Positions 1 to 8,101 are shown, counted from the first letter of the stretch. The stretch is 43,562 nucleotides of DNA from a virus (IMGVR_UViG_3300028840_004424:1-43562), one strand, 5' to 3'. The notes: a model not told the origin generated them from the sequence alone. Numbers and translations: made by a program.

Positions 1-144
1 TCAATGACCTCAAGTACACGTGGTATTGTTAAAAATTCTCCATACAAACCATTAAAGTGTTCGATTATTTTTTTTATATCAACCTTGGTTCTTATTGATG
101 ATTTTGATTTGTTGTAATCCCAATATTCACCGTCGAGTTCTATA
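1..144. repeat. Left copy of 144-bp terminal direct repeat
   Basis: The first 144 bases are identical to 43419-43562, including a run of eight T. The repeat lies inside the exonuclease gene, whose frame continues without a break from position 1 to 43418. This indicates a circular or terminally redundant molecule, or an assembler overlap on a circular contig. It is too short to be a typical long terminal repeat of a phage packaged with fixed ends. Confidence 0.95.
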
Positions 145-929
145 AATCCATTAAGTTGTATACCGTCAATGTTTAGGCTTTGATCAACGGCTTCCCTTGT
201 TCTTTCTATTTCCTTTTTTATCTCTTCATGTCTAAGCGTTAGCTCGACCAATTGTCTTGCTGAATGTTCATCTATTTTTATTTGTCTTTTAATTAATTTT
301 CTGTATTCCCTGTAAATGTCTGCTTTGTCATTTTTGTTTAGGTACATACATAGAATTTTTTCCCATATCTCATAATACATATCTGGTGTTTTGTATTTGA
401 TATAATTTTCGTTTGTAAGTTGTACAATATATGATTCCCGTATCTCTAACAAATAACAATATGCAGCAAGTTGAAGGTAGTCTTCATCCTTTATTTTGCT
501 GCTTGTTTTCCAGTCAATTATAAATCGATCATTGACTAACAGATCAACCGTTCCACCATACAGTTCATTTCCTATCCTAACCTCAGATCTGAGTATCGCT
601 TTATTTGTTATTTCTTCGTTTAGAAAAATTTGTCCAGAGATTAAATAACCTCTAACCTGTCTCCATGGTGTTTTATTATCTTCTTTCTCAATCCAAGCAT
701 TGTACAGATCAACAATTTCATCCGTGTTGTATCCATCGCAAAGCAGCTCAAGCAATTTATGAACTGCCTTACCCCGGTCCCTTGCTTCGTTTATGCGTGA
801 AACTTCTGGATAGTCGGGTATTATACCTATGTGTTTTAGTATCTGTGTTACACTCAGGATTTCCGAGTCATCCTTTTTGTACTTGTGATTCACCTCCGAA
901 AACTCAACTTTTAAATTTTCTAAATTCAT
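1..929 (-). CDS. PD-(D/E)XK (RecB/Cas4-like) exonuclease, 5' portion
   Basis: The ATG at 929-927 overlaps the ERF stop codon (ATGA) and is preceded by a G-rich ribosome site. The frame is open to base 1 and, through the terminal repeat, continues at 43418 to a stop at 43325, giving about 340 residues. The nuclease signature is visible: GKAVHKLLE near residues 53-61, GGTVDLL with D129, IIDWKTS with D139 and K141, and QLAAY near 153-157. Family knowledge says such phage nucleases resect double-stranded ends for a single-strand annealing protein, and the neighbouring ERF and SSB genes fit that recombination module. The C-terminus is Lys-rich. Confidence 0.85.
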   Translation of the reverse strand, partial: MNLENLKVEFSEVNHKYKKDDSEILSVTQILKHIGIIPDYPEVSRINEARDRGKAVHKLLELLCDGYNTDEIVDLYNAWIEKEDNKTPWRQVRGYLISGQIFLNEEITNKAILRSEVRIGNELYGGTVDLLVNDRFIIDWKTSSKIKDEDYLQLAAYCYLLEIRESYIVQLTNENYIKYKTPDMYYEIWEKILCMYLNKNDKADIYREYRKLIKRQIKIDEHSARQLVELTLRHEEIKKEIERTREAVDQSLNIDGIQLNGFIELDGEYWDYNKSKSSIRTKVDIKKIIEHFNGLYGEFLTIPRVLEVI

Positions 930-1738
930 TGTGTCCCCCCCGACATTGCGTCAATAAACATTTTTAGGGCATCCGATTTTGAAATATTTAAAGAGGAAAC
1001 TACCATATTTAGATTTTCATCAGACGGATCGAATGCAAGGGAGAAATCTTCAAGTATTTTTTTACATTCTTCAACTGTTAGTTGAGGAATGCTTTTACCC
1101 AGCTCAGCTTTTATTTTTTCGTTAAGTTTGCCAAGGTCATTAAATTCAGTTTCTGACTTAAGGAAAGAGACCTGAAACAGCTTTCTCACAACATCTTCTT
1201 TTGTGACTGTTGGTTTATCCTGATTTTCTTGTTTGTTATTTTCAGCTTGTGTGTTTTTCTGTGTATTTCTAAGTTCGCTTTCTGTAATTGTTGGTGAGCC
1301 TTCATCTTCGTCTGAGTAGATAGAGACATGGAATAATTTCATTTCAAATTGTTTTTGGCAAGCAGTAACAGCTTGTGCAAGGCTTTTCCCTTTAGTGTCT
1401 CGGTCTTCGCCATAAAATGGTATTTTTTCTGAGTATCCGGTCTCACAATCTATGATTGTGAAGTTCATTTCCACCCTGCTTTTGACCCAAAATTTCCCGT
1501 TGACCTCTTGTGATTCTTGCCAGAGATTGACAATGCTCGGCAAGATGAAAACTTTAAACTTCTCCAACAATGGTCTGATCTTTGCATTAAGAGCTTTGTA
1601 ACTTGTGTACGAATACCTATCATATTCATGCGTTGAATCCTCAGGCACAGATCCAAGTTCTCTTGTGATCTGTGCAAGCTTCAATGCTAGTAAGGCACAT
1701 TCTTTGTTGTAAACTTTTTTTTCGTTTTCTTCTGACAT
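926..1738 (-). CDS. ERF-family single-strand annealing protein
   Basis: This 270-residue protein has an ERF-like core: an N-terminal helical part, then GEDRDTKGKSLAQAVTAC followed by QKQFEMKLFHVS near residues 125-155, which matches the conserved ERF signature of a charged Gly loop followed by a helix. The C-terminal half is Gln/Asn/Lys-rich and variable, as usual for the family. The start at 1738 is preferred over an in-frame upstream codon because AAAGGAGAATCAAAA directly precedes it. It should anneal single strands produced by the exonuclease encoded next, with which it overlaps by ATGA. A strong promoter lies just upstream at 1782-1810. Confidence 0.8.
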   Translation of the reverse strand: MSEENEKKVYNKECALLALKLAQITRELGSVPEDSTHEYDRYSYTSYKALNAKIRPLLEKFKVFILPSIVNLWQESQEVNGKFWVKSRVEMNFTIIDCETGYSEKIPFYGEDRDTKGKSLAQAVTACQKQFEMKLFHVSIYSDEDEGSPTITESELRNTQKNTQAENNKQENQDKPTVTKEDVVRKLFQVSFLKSETEFNDLGKLNEKIKAELGKSIPQLTVEECKKILEDFSLAFDPSDENLNMVVSSLNISKSDALKMFIDAMSGGTQ

Positions 1739-1781
1739 TTTTGATTCTCCTTTTTCAAAAAACAAAACAGTTTCCCAGGTC

Positions 1782-1810
1782 AATATAACCTGTTACCTGT
1801 AACCTGTCAA
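1782..1810 (-). promoter_or_regulatory. Sigma70-type promoter P1 with embedded CAGGT repeats
   Basis: On the minus strand TTGACA (1810-1805) is followed by exactly 17 bases and TATATT (1787-1782). The spacer contains ACAGGT repeated at 7-bp steps. The same -35, spacer length and repeats occur at 11232-11260 and 14785-14813. It lies between the MuF stop and the ERF start, so it should drive the ERF, exonuclease, HTH and SSB genes. Confidence 0.75.
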
Positions 1811-2686
1811 TTACTTTTTCAGCTTGCTAAGACGATCTTTCATGGCCTTCGTTGGTTTCATCCATCTGTTACGTTGACCCGGGTTTACATCAAAACCCTT
1901 GTCGGGTTGTTCGGTAATCTTAGGGGATTTTTGAGATATGCCTTTAATGGCAGCATATGATTCAGTGATCTCAAGAGCTTGAGATCTGCATTGAAAATGA
2001 TTAGGCGGATAGTATGTATTCCAAAACAAATCGTCTTTGCGTTTAATCGTGCCGCTCAACTGCTTGCATATCGGTGTTTGTCTTCCGTCATCAACACCAA
2101 CATATTCATAATAAATAACACTTGGATCTTGCTGGCCAGCTCTGTATCTGCCTGCGCTGTGAGCTGTTGCGTAGTTTGTTCTATAGACATTCTCTAAGTA
2201 GTATTTATTTTCCTTATGCAAGCCCAGTTCTCTCATGATGTCATCTTTTCCAATTCGATCCATCCAGTCCCTTAAACCTAACCCGGTTGGTAAACTTTCA
2301 GCAAAAATTGTTTGTAATCGTGACATTCTATCATAAAAATCAAGCTCGGCTATTAAATTAGATTTGATACCTAACTCAAGCTTTACCTTTTTTATGTATT
2401 CTTCACCTAGGCCAGCTCTTTCAATTAATTCGTCTATTGTTTTTTGATCGATAATAACTTTTCGTTCTATCGGATCGGTAATATTAGCAAATGTTTTATC
2501 TTTTGATGTTTTATTTTGATCGTCAATGTAGTCAAATGCATTTTCTAATCCTCTGATAAATGCAAAGAAGATCGAGTCAAAAATATATTTTTCCGCTTTT
2601 GTTAGATAGGTTTTGCTTGGCTTTGGATCTTTTTTGCTGGATTGTTTGTACAGTGCGTCATAAATATTTTCACCGATAACGTTCAA
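1811..2686 (-). CDS. MuF-type head morphogenesis protein (Mu gp30-like)
   Basis: The C-terminal half carries the MuF signature: RTNYATAHSAGRYRAG, then an Arg/Thr-rich stretch with PICKQLSG, and FWNTYYPPNHFQCRSQ near the end. MuF proteins sit with the portal at the head vertex, and some enter the host. The only start codon near the frame opening is TTG at 2686, which overlaps the portal stop (TTGA). The frame is also open upstream to the T9 run inside the portal gene, so the protein may be made as a -1 frameshift extension of the portal. From TTG it is 291 residues, shorter than Mu gp30. It is on the strand opposite to terminase and capsid. Confidence 0.8.
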   Translation of the reverse strand: MNVIGENIYDALYKQSSKKDPKPSKTYLTKAEKYIFDSIFFAFIRGLENAFDYIDDQNKTSKDKTFANITDPIERKVIIDQKTIDELIERAGLGEEYIKKVKLELGIKSNLIAELDFYDRMSRLQTIFAESLPTGLGLRDWMDRIGKDDIMRELGLHKENKYYLENVYRTNYATAHSAGRYRAGQQDPSVIYYEYVGVDDGRQTPICKQLSGTIKRKDDLFWNTYYPPNHFQCRSQALEITESYAAIKGISQKSPKITEQPDKGFDVNPGQRNRWMKPTKAMKDRLSKLKK

Positions 2687-4005
2687 CCACGATTCTGTAT
2701 CCTCGTATAGATCGCGCTCGTCTTCAGTTGCCTGTTTCTCTGGTGTTTTTGTCGCAAAAAAAAATCGTTGTCTTGATTCTCGATTGACGAATTAAGGACA
2801 ACACCAGATACGGATTCATCATCCGTATCGGTTGGTGGTTGCAATCCGTACTTATCAAAAAACCATGATTTTGAAAATGACAAACCAGCCTCTTGTGCCT
2901 GTATCACCTGTTCATAGGTTGGATCATATCGATACGAGTATGTTAGGTATGGTCGTTTTTCTGGTGATACCATGGATCTATTTAAAATAAGATGCCATTG
3001 CAACAACGTATTAACCGGTGGTTGTAGTTCGCTAGTTGCGATGCTCTTTGCACGTTTTTCAATTATTTCAACCTGTATTTCGTTAGCGCTTTTATTTCCG
3101 TATTTTGTATCATTAGTAACAGTAGAAGAACCAAGGATTGACTTGGAGATCATACGATCAAACAGCTCAACAATTGATATCAGTTCTTCTCCTTTTGAGG
3201 TTGCTTGAATTGTTTCTATAGACTCAACGTTCGCCATTGCGATACCAGATGAATTTGACAATTGTCTCAACTGATCTGAGATGTTCTCTGCCCTGGTAAT
3301 TGTGTCTTGTCTATTTGCGCTCGCTTCCATTAGTGCAACAATGCTAGGCAGGATTGATTTTTTGACATACAAAATATTTGCTTTGATTGCCTCTTTTTTA
3401 AATTTCCATGGCCAATAGGTTCTTCTTAAAACAGATCGTCCGAATGGGTTGTTGCTGCTTTGATCGTGAGTCATGTAGATATATTTATAGGGTTTGTCCA
3501 AGACTTTGTTTTTTGTTGTGTCAAAAGGCTTCCCGTCTGTTGTAAAGCCATATCTTTGTGGATTTAGCGGTACCAGCTTTTCAACAAACCACTGACCATC
3601 GTTGATCTCTGGTTCTTCCCAGGCAACTTCACAAACGATGTTTCCGAAATCAAGGGAGTCTAGAAGCTTTTTAGTTTGCGTAAAAAGTCTTTCTCCTTTG
3701 TACTCTAAATAATTTTTGTACTCATCTTGGTAGTCAATCGATATAGGATCATCTTGATATTGAGTTGGCAGTCTGACATCATAGTTTTCTGCTTCGATAA
3801 AACTTTTAAAAGTTTGAAGATCACTGGAGATCTGATCGTCAACCAACATGTCTCTGATCACCTCATACATTGTGTGGCGATCAACGCGTGCAAAAAAATC
3901 AACATTTGGATTCAGTAAAAGATTGTTGATTGTTTGATAATTATCATCAGACAAAACACGCTGTAAAATTTTGTCAGACACCGGTTGTTTTTGTATCTCG
4001 GCCAT
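2683..4005 (-). CDS. Portal protein, DUF935 / Mu gp29 type
   Basis: The 440-residue product has the DUF935 layout: an N-terminal helical region (DRHTMYEVIRDMLVDDQISS), a central core with a Trp-rich GQWFVEKLVPLNPQRYGF stretch and RRTYWPWKFKKEAIK, and a C-terminal segment with SFSKSWFFDKYGLQPPTDTDD. Portals form the dodecameric vertex through which the terminase packages DNA. The last residues after NQDNDFF look unlike the family and are probably an out-of-frame tail created by the T9 run at 2756-2764. It is unusual that this gene is encoded opposite to, and 14 kb from, the large terminase. Confidence 0.85.
   Translation of the reverse strand: MAEIQKQPVSDKILQRVLSDDNYQTINNLLLNPNVDFFARVDRHTMYEVIRDMLVDDQISSDLQTFKSFIEAENYDVRLPTQYQDDPISIDYQDEYKNYLEYKGERLFTQTKKLLDSLDFGNIVCEVAWEEPEINDGQWFVEKLVPLNPQRYGFTTDGKPFDTTKNKVLDKPYKYIYMTHDQSSNNPFGRSVLRRTYWPWKFKKEAIKANILYVKKSILPSIVALMEASANRQDTITRAENISDQLRQLSNSSGIAMANVESIETIQATSKGEELISIVELFDRMISKSILGSSTVTNDTKYGNKSANEIQVEIIEKRAKSIATSELQPPVNTLLQWHLILNRSMVSPEKRPYLTYSYRYDPTYEQVIQAQEAGLSFSKSWFFDKYGLQPPTDTDDESVSGVVLNSSIENQDNDFFLRQKHQRNRQLKTSAIYTRIQNRG
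2756..2764 (-). promoter_or_regulatory. T9 slippery run joining portal and MuF frames
   Basis: In the portal frame the minus strand reads gaT TTT TTT TTG CGA. Slipping back one base after the second TTT continues as TTT GCG ACA into the MuF frame with no stop, giving a predicted fusion of about 731 residues. Without slippage the portal ends 20-odd codons later at 2683. The same heptamer style (gaT TTT TTA) is present in the tail chaperone. A homopolymer sequencing error is the main alternative. Confidence 0.55.
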
Positions 4006-4043
4006 AGTTCACCTCTGTTTAAAAATAACACAGATAAAAAAAC

Positions 4044-4316
4044 TTACCAATAATAATATTCTAAATCATCGTCCGAATAACAAAAATCTTTTTTATTATC
4101 AATTACTTCCTGGTCTGGTTTTCTGTTTCGTTTTTGAATTGTATCACGATAAAAAAAACCTATCGCTTCCAAATCTTTTACAGCAATAACAAGGGGCACG
4201 TGTACATCAGATATGAGTACGAGATCAAATGGTGCTTTTTGGCGAGCAAAAGATCTCCCGTTTAGAGAGATTGGCAACGCTGTTGTTTCACCTTTTTTGA
4301 TTAAAGTTAGTCGCAT
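4044..4316 (-). CDS. Small conserved-position protein of unknown function
   Basis: This 90-residue ORF starts at an ATG preceded by GGGTAAAAA and overlaps the end of the lytic transglycosylase by 29 bases. The N-terminal half has alternating hydrophobic strands (RLTLIKKGETTALPISLNG, then FDLVLISDVHVPLVIAV), suggesting a small beta-rich fold. The C-terminus is acidic and ends in three Tyr and a Trp. I do not recognise a family. Its place between the lysis enzyme and the portal could mean a head or lysis accessory role, which is inference only. Confidence 0.6.
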   Translation of the reverse strand: MRLTLIKKGETTALPISLNGRSFARQKAPFDLVLISDVHVPLVIAVKDLEAIGFFYRDTIQKRNRKPDQEVIDNKKDFCYSDDDLEYYYW

Positions 4317-4887
4317 TTTTTACCCATTCCTCATACATTTTTTGACGTCGTTTTGGTCCGCTACACACACCGGTCTGGTATGCTTTTAGTCCTCTGATTA
4401 CATCTCCCCCACAACGTTTTGTTTCGTGTGCTAACCAAAGCGCAGATCCATAGATCTGCCCTTGTTCCGTCGACAGATCTACTCCCTGTCTCCTAGCGTA
4501 CGATCTGGCCGTCCCGAGAAGTTGTCCTATTCCTTTTTCACCGAGCGCCCCATCTCTTATTTTCCAAAAAAATGAGCTTTCGCATTGTAGTGTTATGGTT
4601 AAAGCCCTGTAGTCAACCCCTGCCCGTTCAGCTGCCTCTACAATCGCCTTGGCGCGTTTTTCCGCGTCTCTGTATCTCTTGTCGGTGGGGCGCTTTACAA
4701 AGCCTCTGATGTAGTTTGTGGCGTCTTTGATTTTTAGATCTGTTAAGAGATCATTGTGGTCATATTTGATCGGCTCGGTTGCTTGTGCAATTCGGGGCAC
4801 TATGATCGCCAGGGCTGCAAGTATCGCGAGCAAGATCAGGAGACCAATTTTACTCGGATCAGTCAACCAGGTGATGATTTTTTCCAT
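4288..4887 (-). CDS. Membrane-anchored SLT lytic transglycosylase (lysis enzyme)
   Basis: An N-terminal hydrophobic segment (about residues 15-32, ILLAILAALAIIVPRIAQA) is followed by an SLT-type catalytic domain. The expected Glu is E103 in QCESSFFW, followed by GEKGIGQLLG, which matches the family GxxGxxQ motif, and LKAYQTG near the C-terminus in the position of the usual AYNxG. The enzyme should cleave peptidoglycan glycan strands from the periplasmic side. The hydrophobic segment could be a signal-anchor-release type. AAAGGATTTTAA precedes the ATG. It lies in the minus-strand unit, apart from the holin-like gene at 42400. Confidence 0.8.
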   Translation of the reverse strand: MEKIITWLTDPSKIGLLILLAILAALAIIVPRIAQATEPIKYDHNDLLTDLKIKDATNYIRGFVKRPTDKRYRDAEKRAKAIVEAAERAGVDYRALTITLQCESSFFWKIRDGALGEKGIGQLLGTARSYARRQGVDLSTEQGQIYGSALWLAHETKRCGGDVIRGLKAYQTGVCSGPKRRQKMYEEWVKNATNFNQKR

Positions 4888-5158
4888 TTAAAATCCTTTC
4901 GACAATGTTTAAAAAATCCCTGAAATTATAAATCACAAAGGCAATCGTGTCATGTTTATTCATTTTTTGTATCTTGCGTTTTTGCAGTGGTCTTAATTTG
5001 TCTGATTTAAATTTGACTTCAAAATAATAGGTTATTCCGTGAATAATCAGTATACAATCTGGCCAACCCGACCTTGCAGCGGATACGATTTTATTGTACA
5101 AAAAACCATTGCGGTCCGCCCACTCAGAGATCTTTGCTTGGATGTTACTCGATGTCAT
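4859..5158 (-). CDS. VRR-NUC domain nuclease
   Basis: The 99-residue protein is a single VRR-NUC domain of the PD-(D/E)XK fold. SGWPDCILII followed by TYYFEVKFKSDKLRPLQKR gives the PD...(E)xK catalytic pattern (D in WPD, E and K in FEVK), and the LRPLQ helix is typical. Phage VRR-NUC proteins are standalone nucleases thought to act on branched DNA, for instance resolving junctions before packaging. It overlaps the lytic transglycosylase by 29 bases and follows the methyltransferase after a 50-base gap. Confidence 0.85.
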   Translation of the reverse strand: MTSSNIQAKISEWADRNGFLYNKIVSAARSGWPDCILIIHGITYYFEVKFKSDKLRPLQKRKIQKMNKHDTIAFVIYNFRDFLNIVERILNGKNHHLVD

Positions 5159-5208
5159 TCATCACCCCACAGTCCAAGCATATATTTGGTTGTATGCTTT
5201 CATGCCTC

Positions 5209-6006
5209 TCAAAACGGCAAGACTTCCTGACTTAACCGTTTAGCTGCTATCTCGCAATACTTTTCCTCTATTTCTATGCCTATCGCTTTTCTGTTTAAGT
5301 CCTTGGCGGCGCGTAGTGTTGTGCCGCTGCCCATGAAAGGATCGAGGATAGTGTTGGAAGTGAAAGTTTTTAAAATGAAAGCTGGTAGTTTAACTGGAAA
5401 TCGCGCTGGGTGTTCTACCTCTGGCCCAGATCTTAATACTTCGCCGCAACATCTGTTTATCCTTATAACACTATTCGGTATTTTAAAAGGATCGCCATAT
5501 TTTTTCGATGTAGTTATTTTTCTTAACTTATCATTTTTTGCCCTTAATCCATGCTTGCCAATTTTAAGCTGTTGTGTCTTAATCCATTTGTTTATTTTTA
5601 TTGCCTTTTTATTATAATGGAAAATAAATTCAAACGATGGCGCAAGCCTACCATTCCAATCACCTGGCAACCCTTCGCCTTGTTCCCAAACATACCAACC
5701 AAACAATCGATAATTTTTAGCAAGCATTGCATCTTTTAAATAATCCCAATAGCAGAACACAGACCCATCTTTGTGTATTAATCCCAAATTAATCAATATT
5801 TGTCCATTATTGGTCAGGTTGATATTACTTAACGCAACAGGTACCACGGAGACCCAGTCTTGCTTTCCACCATAAGTGCGTTGATTCCAGTATGGTGGAG
5901 ATGTAAAAACCAAATCAACCGGCTCTAACTCTGGCAATATATCACGGCAATCGCCGTGATAAATAATACAGTGATTATCCTGATAGTAAGGGACTGGGAG
6001 ATTCAT
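5209..6006 (-). CDS. DNA methyltransferase (beta-class N4-cytosine/N6-adenine)
   Basis: The order of motifs is catalytic TSPPYW (residues 35-40) first and SAM-binding DPFMGSGTT (about 221-229) later, which defines the beta-class amino-methyltransferases. TSPPYW is most often seen in N4-cytosine enzymes. GDCRDILPEL at the N-terminus and GIEIEEKYCEIAAKRL at the C-terminus are also typical. The start at 6006 is chosen over an upstream in-frame codon because GGAG sits seven bases before it and it makes an ATGA overlap with the preceding gene. No restriction endonuclease is adjacent, so it is probably an orphan enzyme protecting phage DNA. Confidence 0.88.
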   Translation of the reverse strand: MNLPVPYYQDNHCIIYHGDCRDILPELEPVDLVFTSPPYWNQRTYGGKQDWVSVVPVALSNINLTNNGQILINLGLIHKDGSVFCYWDYLKDAMLAKNYRLFGWYVWEQGEGLPGDWNGRLAPSFEFIFHYNKKAIKINKWIKTQQLKIGKHGLRAKNDKLRKITTSKKYGDPFKIPNSVIRINRCCGEVLRSGPEVEHPARFPVKLPAFILKTFTSNTILDPFMGSGTTLRAAKDLNRKAIGIEIEEKYCEIAAKRLSQEVLPF

Positions 6007-6197
6007 TTTTTTTCTCCATTTACGCAACCATCCAGCCACGCAAGCAGCATCTCAAAACGTATATTATTTTTTAGATTTGCTAGTTCGTTAATGGCGGTGT
6101 TGAGTTGATCATCTAAGCATTCAATACAATCGGCTGGTGTCGGAACATGTTCTGATTCGTAAAGTTTAGAACACTTATCACAATCTTTTTTTTTCAT
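6003..6197 (-). CDS. Small Cys-rich (probable zinc-binding) protein
   Basis: This protein of about 64 residues has two Cys pairs, CDKC and CIEC, about 20 residues apart, followed by a helical, acidic then hydrophobic segment. The spacing suggests a zinc knuckle. ATG at 6197 is preferred; an upstream in-frame GTG at 6206 would lie within the AGGTGGG ribosome site. It ends with an ATGA overlap into the methyltransferase gene, so the two are probably coupled. No function can be assigned. Confidence 0.6.
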   Translation of the reverse strand: MKKKDCDKCSKLYESEHVPTPADCIECLDDQLNTAINELANLKNNIRFEMLLAWLDGCVNGEKK

Positions 6198-6206
6198 TAC
6201 ACCCAC

Positions 6207-6710
6207 CTATTCCTTATGGACGTCTTTGTTAGAGGTGAACCAACTTTCTATTTTTATCACATCTTTTTTTTCTGTTTTCTGTTCACATGCATCTAACATT
6301 TGTTTTTTGGTTAAACTGTGGTTCCAGTCGTCTGAATGCCAAACTGGATAGTATTTTTTGTCACCAACAGACAAGGGTAAAGCTTTAATTTCTTCAAGTG
6401 TTTTGGGTGTATCTCGAAACACAAGCTCAACAGCAAAATCTTTGGTACTAATGTCCTTTGTTGATCCAGACTTCTTCTCGAATTGCTTGTCAAAATTGAA
6501 AAATGGTTTACCTGGATTAACATGCTTTGATATATCACTTGGGTTTGTATCCTTTGGCAGCTTGTCCCATGGCCGTTTAAACAGAAAATACCAAATTTTA
6601 TTGAGTAAAGAACGCCACCATGTCCACAGTAGTCCGTTTACATAAACTTCATCTTTGCCACTACGGTCTATAAACATCATCATGTGATACCATTCGTCTA
6701 GATCTTTCAT
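6207..6710 (-). CDS. Uncharacterised phage protein
   Basis: The 167-residue product starts with an ATG overlapping the helicase stop (ATGA). Near residues 25-50 there is a striking aromatic and basic patch (GLLWTWWRSLLNKIWYFLFKR) that could be an amphipathic or membrane-binding helix. The rest is hydrophilic, Lys/Asp-rich and ends in a short acidic and basic tail. I recognise no domain. Its place between the helicase and a zinc-type protein gives no strong clue. Confidence 0.6.
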   Translation of the reverse strand: MKDLDEWYHMMMFIDRSGKDEVYVNGLLWTWWRSLLNKIWYFLFKRPWDKLPKDTNPSDISKHVNPGKPFFNFDKQFEKKSGSTKDISTKDFAVELVFRDTPKTLEEIKALPLSVGDKKYYPVWHSDDWNHSLTKKQMLDACEQKTEKKDVIKIESWFTSNKDVHKE

Positions 6711-7954
6711 TTTAAAAACTCCCTTTTAAAGTGAGTAGCTGTATAGTCATCTTTGTTTTTTACTGTATCCATTATTGATCTATCTACCGGTAAGCCCATC
6801 ATCCAATACAGCACTGGCGTCTTTTCCCTGTCTAAATCTTGTAACCTGTTTTTTGCTTGCTCGTAACTCAAGTAAGCAAAGTCAGGGGAGAAGAAAAAAA
6901 CAGCGTCAGACGTATCAAGCCTGATGCCTTCGCGCCCAGATAAATACTGTGCTGTAAAAATTACCCTATCACATTGATCGCAACGTTGGAAAACCTCAGG
7001 GTCAGTAACGATCCAAGGATAAAAATATCCCTTTAGCAGCTCTAATTCAGACTTGTATTTATAAAAAACAATTGCTTTTTTGATATTTTTAGATCTCATA
7101 AAAACATCTAAATATTTTGCTTTGTATGTGGATATAAGCAAATGTTCTCTTGTGTCAGTAATCAGAGATCCACTTGATAATTGATGCACCTTACTTTTTT
7201 TCTTAGCTGGGGAATCAGCAGTAATTTCTTTTTCATCGATGATCAAAAAATCATTTTTTCTTAAATCATCAAAATATTTTTGTATTTGATCTGGCACTGG
7301 ACAATTAATTATTTGTTCATCAATTTCGAAGTTAAAACCAGCTTCTTTCTGTGTCAGGGATACACGTAAAGGTTCGAAATCGGCAAGAACCTTTTCTTTT
7401 TTTGCTTCAGTGTAAATGGTAAAATTATGAGTATTGATAAATTGTTTTTTTATATTAACATAGTCCCTTGCCCAATGATAAAAGTTTTTGTATTGCCTCC
7501 ATGGGCTAAAAGACGAAATTGAAAGTTCATGGTATAGAGAAGAAAACGATTCTGGTGTGGGGGTTGCAGAAAGAAAGATGATTGGTTTGTTGATACATAT
7601 CGCCTGCAATCGCCTTGTCCTTTGCGATGCTTTTGGAAAAGCTCCAAGTGTGTGAGCCTCATCAATGATCACCAAATCAAAATCATGAGTTGTTAGTTTA
7701 TGCAAACTCTCATAATTAATTACGGTCAACTTAAAATTAGGTTTTAGTAGTTTGTAATCTTTTTTAATTGATTTAATCGCTCGTTTTTTTGTGACGAAAA
7801 GAACAGATTTTGAATCGCGCAAATCAGAGATCCTTAGTGCCATAAGCGTTTTGCCTGTTCTCGTTTCTGCAGCGATATACACTAGTTTTTTTTTCGCTAT
7901 AATACAGTGTGCAAGGTCAACAACTTGTTTTTGATAGTCTCTTAAAATAATCAT
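6707..7954 (-). CDS. SF2 (SNF2/DEAD-like) DNA helicase
   Basis: All main SF2 motifs are visible: the Q-like start LRDYQKQVVDLA, motif I ETRTGKT (residues 30-36), motif II DEAH (98-101), motif III SATP (129-132), motif V SGREGIRLDTSD and motif VI QAKNRLQDLDR near 376-386. The 415-residue length fits phage SWI/SNF-type helicases that remodel replication or recombination intermediates. A short ORF at 7951-8004 (17 codons) ends in an ATGA overlap with its start, so translation may be coupled. Codons 14-24 hold a 27-base segment found again at 17405-17431. Confidence 0.88.
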   Translation of the reverse strand: MIILRDYQKQVVDLAHCIIAKKKLVYIAAETRTGKTLMALRISDLRDSKSVLFVTKKRAIKSIKKDYKLLKPNFKLTVINYESLHKLTTHDFDLVIIDEAHTLGAFPKASQRTRRLQAICINKPIIFLSATPTPESFSSLYHELSISSFSPWRQYKNFYHWARDYVNIKKQFINTHNFTIYTEAKKEKVLADFEPLRVSLTQKEAGFNFEIDEQIINCPVPDQIQKYFDDLRKNDFLIIDEKEITADSPAKKKSKVHQLSSGSLITDTREHLLISTYKAKYLDVFMRSKNIKKAIVFYKYKSELELLKGYFYPWIVTDPEVFQRCDQCDRVIFTAQYLSGREGIRLDTSDAVFFFSPDFAYLSYEQAKNRLQDLDREKTPVLYWMMGLPVDRSIMDTVKNKDDYTATHFKREFLK

Positions 7955-8016
7955 TTGTTTTTCTCTGCTTTTGTGATATTATTAAAGTGTCTTTGATTCT
8001 CCATAAAATGTTAGTC

Positions 8017-8076
8017 GTCCCCCTCAGAAAGGGGGACCTTTTGCCCTGCCCACTTGACGCGATCTCCTGGGCAGGG
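8017..8076 (-). promoter_or_regulatory. Two GC-rich hairpins in the helicase leader
   Basis: Within the 147-base gap before the helicase, 8044-8076 forms a 9-bp perfect stem (CCCTGCCCA with TGGGCAGGG, 15-base loop). Next to it, 8017-8037 forms an 8-bp perfect stem (GTCCCCCT with AGGGGGAC, 5-base loop). On the minus strand neither is followed by a U tract. On the plus strand the smaller one is followed by CTTTT. An ideal AAAGGAGG at 8100-8093 precedes a possible 19-codon leader ORF (TTG at 8083, stop at 8024) that runs through both stems, as in attenuators. The function is inferred. Confidence 0.5.
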
Positions 8077-8101
8077 TGAACAAGTTTTTAAACCTCCTTT
8101 G

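Noticed and set aside
665-967. Plus-strand 100-codon ORF
   Set aside because: It is antisense to the exonuclease gene, which carries clear nuclease motifs.
5162-5208. 13-codon ORF between the methyltransferase and VRR-NUC genes
   Set aside because: No ribosome site at the right distance and no recognisable sequence.
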